Part shown: one piece after another, positions 59,921-64,000 of the stretch
How the letters are laid out: every line of letters begins with the position of its first letter
Numbering within the stretch: position 1 is the first letter of the stretch
DNA from: Candidatus Merdivivens pullicola
GTDB lineage: Bacteria > Bacteroidota > Bacteroidia > Bacteroidales > UBA932
Length of the DNA stretch: 64,000 nucleotides
Direction of reading: 5' to 3'
NCBI GenBank assembly: GCA_017694945.1
Contig: JADIMA010000016.1
Location: 1-64,000 of the forward strand
Program-made: the position numbers and the translations under genes
Notes under the pieces: model-generated
The model's input: only the letters and a program-made list of their open reading frames with translations
Databases searched by the model: none
What the model was told of the DNA's origin: nothing

Positions 59921-62689
59921 TTATTTAAGTCCCAGTTTCTTGGCTATTTTGCCCGTGAGTGTCTTAGGCTCGCTTTCTTCCCTGATTGCTGCCTGTGCTG
60001 CTGCAAGGCGTGCGATAGGCACACGGAAAGGCGAACATGAAACATAGTTCATGCCTATTTCGTTGCAGAACTCTATTGAAGCAGGGTCTCCGCCATGTTC
60101 TCCGCAGATGCCGACTTTCAGGTCAGGACGGGTTGAACGGCCTCCTTCAAGTCCAATCTTGACGAGTTTGCCTACTGCCGGGCGGTCAAGGGTCTGGAAC
60201 GGATCATAAGGGAGTATCTTCTTGTCGAGATAGTCCTGCATGAAACCTCCGATGTCGTCGCGTGAGAAGCCGAATGTCATCTGGGTGAGGTCGTTCGTTC
60301 CGAATGAGAAGAACTGTGCGGTCTCGGCCATCTGGTCTGCAAGCAGTGCCGCACGCGGGATTTCAATCATTGTTCCGTAAAGGTAGTCAATCTTGACTCC
60401 CGTTTTTTCTTCGACTTCTTTGTGTATCCTGTCAAGGATTGCTTTCTGGTACTTGAGTTCGTTGACCGAAACAGTTACCGGAATCATGATTTCAGGTTTA
60501 GGAACGAAGCCTTCTTTCTTAAGTTCAGCGGCTGCTGTGAGGATTGCCTCGAACTGCATTTCGGAAATTTCAGGATAGGTGATGTGCAGGCGCACTCCCC
60601 TGTGTCCCATCATAGGGTTGACCTCGTGGAGGCCTTCTCCGCGTTCCCTGATGTCCTCAGGGGTCACTCCGAGTTCTTCGGCCAGTTCATGTATTTTTTC
60701 CTCTGTCTGAGGTACGAACTCATGCAAAGGCGGGTCGAGGAGACGGAATGTCACAGGTTTGCCGTCCATCACTTTCATGGTGCCTTTAACGGCTTCCTTT
60801 ACATATATCTTGAGTTCCTCAAGTGCCTTGCGGCGTTCTTCCTCGGTGTTGGAAAGAATCATCTTGCGGAGTTTTGCCAAAGGTTTCTCGGAATTTTTTC
60901 CATAGAACATGTGCTCGATACGGAAAAGTCCTATTCCTTCGGCTCCGAAGTTCAAAGCCTGCTGTGCATCGTCCGGAGTGTCTGCATTGGTGCGGACTCC
61001 GAGTTTGCGGTATCTGTCAACGATTTCCATGAAGTGGACGAAACGAGGGTTTTCGGATGCGTCCATGGTATCAATCCGGGTGTCGTAAACGAGGCCTTTT
61101 GTCCCGTTGAGTGAGAACATGTCTCCTTCCTTGTATGTCTTGCCGTTGATTGTGAGAGTCTTTTCAGCGAGGTTGATCTTAAGGGCGTCGCAGCCTACGA
61201 TGCAGCATTTGCCCCAACCGCGCGCTACAAGTGCGGCGTGGGAGGTCATGCCTCCGCGGGCTGTAAGGATACCGTCTGCAGCACGCATTCCTTCCACATC
61301 TTCAGGAGAAGTCTCTTCGCGTACCAGGATGCTCTTCCTTCCTGCTGCCGCAGACGCCATTGCTGCTTCAGAAGTGAATACTATTTCACCTACCGAGCCT
61401 CCAGGGCCTGCAGGAAGACCTTTGGCTATTACTTTGGCCTTCTTTTCGGATGCAGGGTCGAGGATAGGATGGAGAAGTTCGTCAAGTTGTGAAGGTGCAA
61501 GCCTTGTGACAGCAGTCTTCTCGTCAATCAGGCCTTCCGCAAGCATGTCCATGGCCATGTTGAGGGCTGCAAGTCCAGTACGTTTGCCGACACGGCACTG
61601 GAGCATCCAGAGTTTGCCTTCCTGTATGGTGAACTCGATGTCCTGCATGTCATGGAAATGATGTTCGAGTTTGCTCTGGATGGCATCAAGCTGTGCATAA
61701 ACATCAGGCATTGCCCTTTCCAAAGAGTCAAGATGTTCGTTGTGCTCGTTCTTCGTGGCCTCGTTCAATGGGTTAGGGGTGCGGATGCCTGCTACGACAT
61801 CCTCTCCCTGGGCGTTGATCAGCCATTCGCCGTAGAACTTGTTTTCACCGTTTGCCGGGTTTCTTGAGAACGCTACTCCGGTAGCGGAGGTGTTGCCCAT
61901 GTTTCCGAATACCATGGACTGCACGTTCACGGCAGTTCCCCAGTCGTCAGGAATACCTTCAATCTTCCTGTATGCGATGGCCCTCTTGCCGTTCCATGAT
62001 TTGAATACGCCTCCGATGGAGCCCCACAATTGAGCCTGCGCGTCATCCGGGAATTCTACCCCGAGAACTTCCTTTACTTTGGCCTTGAATGCCTCGCAAA
62101 GGTCTTTCAGTTCAATTGCAGTTATTTCGGTATCTGATTCATAGCCTCTTTTTTCCTTGAGTTCTTCCATCATCCTGTCGAGCTGCACCCTGATGCCCAT
62201 TCCGTCCTCAGGTTCGATTCCTTCGGCTTTTTCCATTACGACATCAGAATACATCATGATGAGACGCCTGTAGGCGTCGTAAACGAAACGTGGGTTTCCG
62301 GTCTTTTCGACCATTCCCGGTATTGTGGCAGAGCAAAGTCCGATGTTCAGTATGGTGTCCATCATGCCCGGCATTGAACTGCGCGCGCCGGAACGGCAAC
62401 TGATCAACAGCGGGTTTTTAGGATCTCCGAATTTCATCCCCATTATCGCTTCGGTTTTCCTGAGGGCCTCGGCAACTTCTTCCTTCAGTTCAGGAGCGTA
62501 ACCGCCGCCGAGTGCATAATATTCTGTACAGCACTCAGTCGTGATAGTGAAACCGGCAGGTACAGGCATTCCCAATGTGCACATTTCAGCAAGGTTGGCT
62601 CCTTTTCCTCCGAGGAGGTTGCGCATGGAACCATTGCCCTCAGCGGATGTCCCGCCAAAGCAATAAACTCTTTTTTTCTGTTCTGACAT
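59921..62689 (-). CDS. ppdK: Pyruvate, phosphate dikinase
   Basis: 922 residues, normal length. The N-terminal ATP-grasp domain has KKRVYCFGG and GAKGxNLAEM-type (LLGGKGANLAEMCTLGMPVPAGFTIT). The central phosphohistidine domain is ILTARGGMTSHAALVARGWGKCC with the catalytic His. The C-terminal TIM barrel ends FGTNDLTQMTFGFSRDD and VGICGEHGGDPASIEFC. It interconverts pyruvate, ATP and Pi with PEP, AMP and PPi. In Bacteroidales it works in glycolytic/gluconeogenic PEP-pyruvate exchange. -7 box TATATTTG on the minus strand at 62736-62743. Confidence 0.97.
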   Translation of the reverse strand: MSEQKKRVYCFGGTSAEGNGSMRNLLGGKGANLAEMCTLGMPVPAGFTITTECCTEYYALGGGYAPELKEEVAEALRKTEAIMGMKFGDPKNPLLISCRSGARSSMPGMMDTILNIGLCSATIPGMVEKTGNPRFVYDAYRRLIMMYSDVVMEKAEGIEPEDGMGIRVQLDRMMEELKEKRGYESDTEITAIELKDLCEAFKAKVKEVLGVEFPDDAQAQLWGSIGGVFKSWNGKRAIAYRKIEGIPDDWGTAVNVQSMVFGNMGNTSATGVAFSRNPANGENKFYGEWLINAQGEDVVAGIRTPNPLNEATKNEHNEHLDSLERAMPDVYAQLDAIQSKLEHHFHDMQDIEFTIQEGKLWMLQCRVGKRTGLAALNMAMDMLAEGLIDEKTAVTRLAPSQLDELLHPILDPASEKKAKVIAKGLPAGPGGSVGEIVFTSEAAMASAAAGRKSILVREETSPEDVEGMRAADGILTARGGMTSHAALVARGWGKCCIVGCDALKINLAEKTLTINGKTYKEGDMFSLNGTKGLVYDTRIDTMDASENPRFVHFMEIVDRYRKLGVRTNADTPDDAQQALNFGAEGIGLFRIEHMFYGKNSEKPLAKLRKMILSNTEEERRKALEELKIYVKEAVKGTMKVMDGKPVTFRLLDPPLHEFVPQTEEKIHELAEELGVTPEDIRERGEGLHEVNPMMGHRGVRLHITYPEISEMQFEAILTAAAELKKEGFVPKPEIMIPVTVSVNELKYQKAILDRIHKEVEEKTGVKIDYLYGTMIEIPRAALLADQMAETAQFFSFGTNDLTQMTFGFSRDDIGGFMQDYLDKKILPYDPFQTLDRPAVGKLVKIGLEGGRSTRPDLKVGICGEHGGDPASIEFCNEIGMNYVSCSPFRVPIARLAAAQAAIREESEPKTLTGKIAKKLGLK

Positions 62690-62735
62690 AATATAAAACT
62701 ATTGAATTAAAGGTAAATAATTCTGTTTAGGTTCG

Positions 62736-62743
62736 CAAATATA
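62736..62743 (-). promoter_or_regulatory. -7 box of ppdK
   Basis: TATATTTG on the minus strand, 46 bases before the ATG at 62689. Confidence 0.55.
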
Positions 62744-62771
62744 TAAAAATTAGAATAAAAATTATTGAAGT

Positions 62772-64000
62772 TTACAATAATTTTCCGGCCAGATCCGAAA
62801 GTTTGCTTCTTTCGCCTTTCTTGAGATTGACATGCTCGAACAACGGAACTCCGGACATTTTTTCCTTAAGATGCGTCAGGCCGTTTGAATACATGTCCAG
62901 ATAAGGCTGGTCGATCTGGAATACGTCTCCTGTGAATACAATCTTTGTCCCTTCGCCTGCACGGGTGATTATCGTCTTGATTTCATGAGGCGTAAGGTTC
63001 TGTGCTTCATCGATTATGAAAAATACTTTGGATAACGAACGTCCTCGGATATATGCGAGCGGGCTGATTATGAGTTTTCCGCTTTCGGTAAAACTTTCAA
63101 TCCTCTTCACTTCTTTTGACGTCGGGCCGAGGGCCTCTTTGATTACGTTCAGATTGTCCATCAGCGGCAGCATGTAAGGCCCTACCTTTTTTTCGGCGTC
63201 TCCCGGGAGGAATCCGAGATCCTGATTGCCCATAGGGATGACGGGCCGTGCGAGTATTATCTGGTCGTACCGCCTTTCCTGCCCGAGTGCGGCGGCCAGC
63301 GCGATGAGGGTCTTGCCTGTTCCCGGGCCGCCTGTAAGCGCGACAAGTTCTATGTCCGGATTAAGGCAGGCGTCCATGGCGAATTTCTGTTCGTTGTTGC
63401 GGGGGCTTATTCCTGAAGAATGCTGTTTCTTGACGAATAGGAGCGAGTCTGTCGCTTCATCGTATCTTGCGCACACGCTTTCTTTGCCTGACTCGTTGCC
63501 CCAGTGTATGATATAAAGCTGGTTGGCTTTGGGCTTTTCCCATTCGAGGTCTTTACGTGCTATGCGCCCTGAATTGTAAACCATCTTTTGGACAAGAGAC
63601 GGATCGATGTCTTCTATGTCGATTATGTCTTTTTCAACTTCATACAGTCTTTCTTCGTCAATCCTGTCCGTCAGGTAGTCTTCGGCATTCAGGCCGATGG
63701 CCTTCGCTTTCATCCTCATGTTGAGATCTTTGGTCACAAGGGCGACATGCCTGTCCTTGTTGTTGTCCCTGACCCACAGGGCTGTGGAAATTATGCGGTG
63801 GTCCTGGATGTCGTCCATGAAGCATTTTTCCATGCCTTCGGGAAACGGATGGTTCATCTCGATCTTTATTGTGCCGAGATTTTTTCCTAACGGAATAGGC
63901 TTTGTGAAGAGTTTGTTGTTGGCGAGCCTGTCCAACTGGCGGACAAATTCCCTTGCATGGTAGTTGATTTCTTCATCGCCTTTCTTGAATTTGTCCAATT
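62772..64000 (-). CDS. PIN-PhoH fusion protein, 5' end beyond the window
   Basis: At least 409 residues are inside the window; the first methionine in the frame falls on MDKFKKGDEEINYHAREFVRQL, which in full-length homologues is internal to the PIN domain (ELDxFKRG), so the start lies past 64000. After the remains of the PIN nuclease domain (visible Asp of ISTALW and VTKDLNMRMKA) comes the PhoH ATPase: Walker A GGPGTGKT, Walker B FFIIDEAQNL and a VFTGDVFQIDQPYLD motif. PIN-PhoH proteins are RNA helicase/nucleases, often stress-linked. The gene is on the same strand as ppdK and 82 bases upstream of it. Confidence 0.92.
   Translation of the reverse strand, partial: LDKFKKGDEEINYHAREFVRQLDRLANNKLFTKPIPLGKNLGTIKIEMNHPFPEGMEKCFMDDIQDHRIISTALWVRDNNKDRHVALVTKDLNMRMKAKAIGLNAEDYLTDRIDEERLYEVEKDIIDIEDIDPSLVQKMVYNSGRIARKDLEWEKPKANQLYIIHWGNESGKESVCARYDEATDSLLFVKKQHSSGISPRNNEQKFAMDACLNPDIELVALTGGPGTGKTLIALAAALGQERRYDQIILARPVIPMGNQDLGFLPGDAEKKVGPYMLPLMDNLNVIKEALGPTSKEVKRIESFTESGKLIISPLAYIRGRSLSKVFFIIDEAQNLTPHEIKTIITRAGEGTKIVFTGDVFQIDQPYLDMYSNGLTHLKEKMSGVPLFEHVNLKKGERSKLSDLAGKLL

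Overview
The window is a stretch of Bacteroidales chromosome, most likely from an uncultured or less-studied gut lineage. The evidence is the Bacteroidetes promoter type (TTTG/TAnnTTTG, -33/-7) in front of many genes, BACON, DUF4988 and DUF4493-type lipoproteins, DUF4290, an Na+-NQR operon, pyruvate phosphate dikinase, a PiT transporter with a PhoU-like tail, a secreted bile-salt-hydrolase-type enzyme and type IX secretion (T9SS) signatures. The genus cannot be fixed from sequence alone. No gene-free gap exceeds about 300 bases.

Bases 1 to about 3860 are an AT-rich accessory island. They hold the last bases of an insertion sequence (start of a transposase reading off the left edge), a two-gene AAA ATPase + TOPRIM-like (DUF3226-type) module resembling OLD/PARIS-type phage defence, a small HTH/RhuM-like protein and a tyrosine integrase. 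The island appears to have inserted into the 5' end of a BACON lipoprotein gene, which now lacks a normal start and the charged part of its signal peptide.

From 3.9 to 33 kb: a DUF362 protein; grpE-dnaJ; rplS and tRNA-Arg(ACG); a minus-strand operon of TIGR02757, tldD, tldE and a SlyD-like FKBP; a Nim-like flavoprotein; aspA; a large BACON lipoprotein divergent from a LuxR-type regulator; the complete nqrABCDEF operon; a UvrD/PcrA helicase; a DUF4493-like lipoprotein; DUF4290-ftsK-lolA; and a NUDIX hydrolase.

From 32.9 to 40.5 kb a tight co-directional run joins pyrE, an SRPBCC protein, an RsmF-like rRNA methylase, a CpXC protein, a Flavobacterium-type tyrosine ammonia-lyase homologue, a FabG reductase, a ketosynthase and pfkA. 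The lyase-reductase-ketosynthase trio looks like a minimal starter module for an aryl-polyene or flexirubin-like pigment.

From 40.5 to 64 kb: an HD phosphohydrolase, ferritin, a HAD phosphatase with a PhoB/PhoR-like two-component system facing a PiT phosphate transporter, a short-chain dehydrogenase with a choloylglycine-hydrolase family enzyme, an S8 protease with a T9SS sorting domain followed by a PorV/PorQ-like outer-membrane protein, threonine aldolase-thiD-MFS-PAS, an AraC regulator, a collagen-repeat DUF4988 lipoprotein, a small outer-membrane protein, ppdK and a PIN-PhoH protein cut by the right edge.
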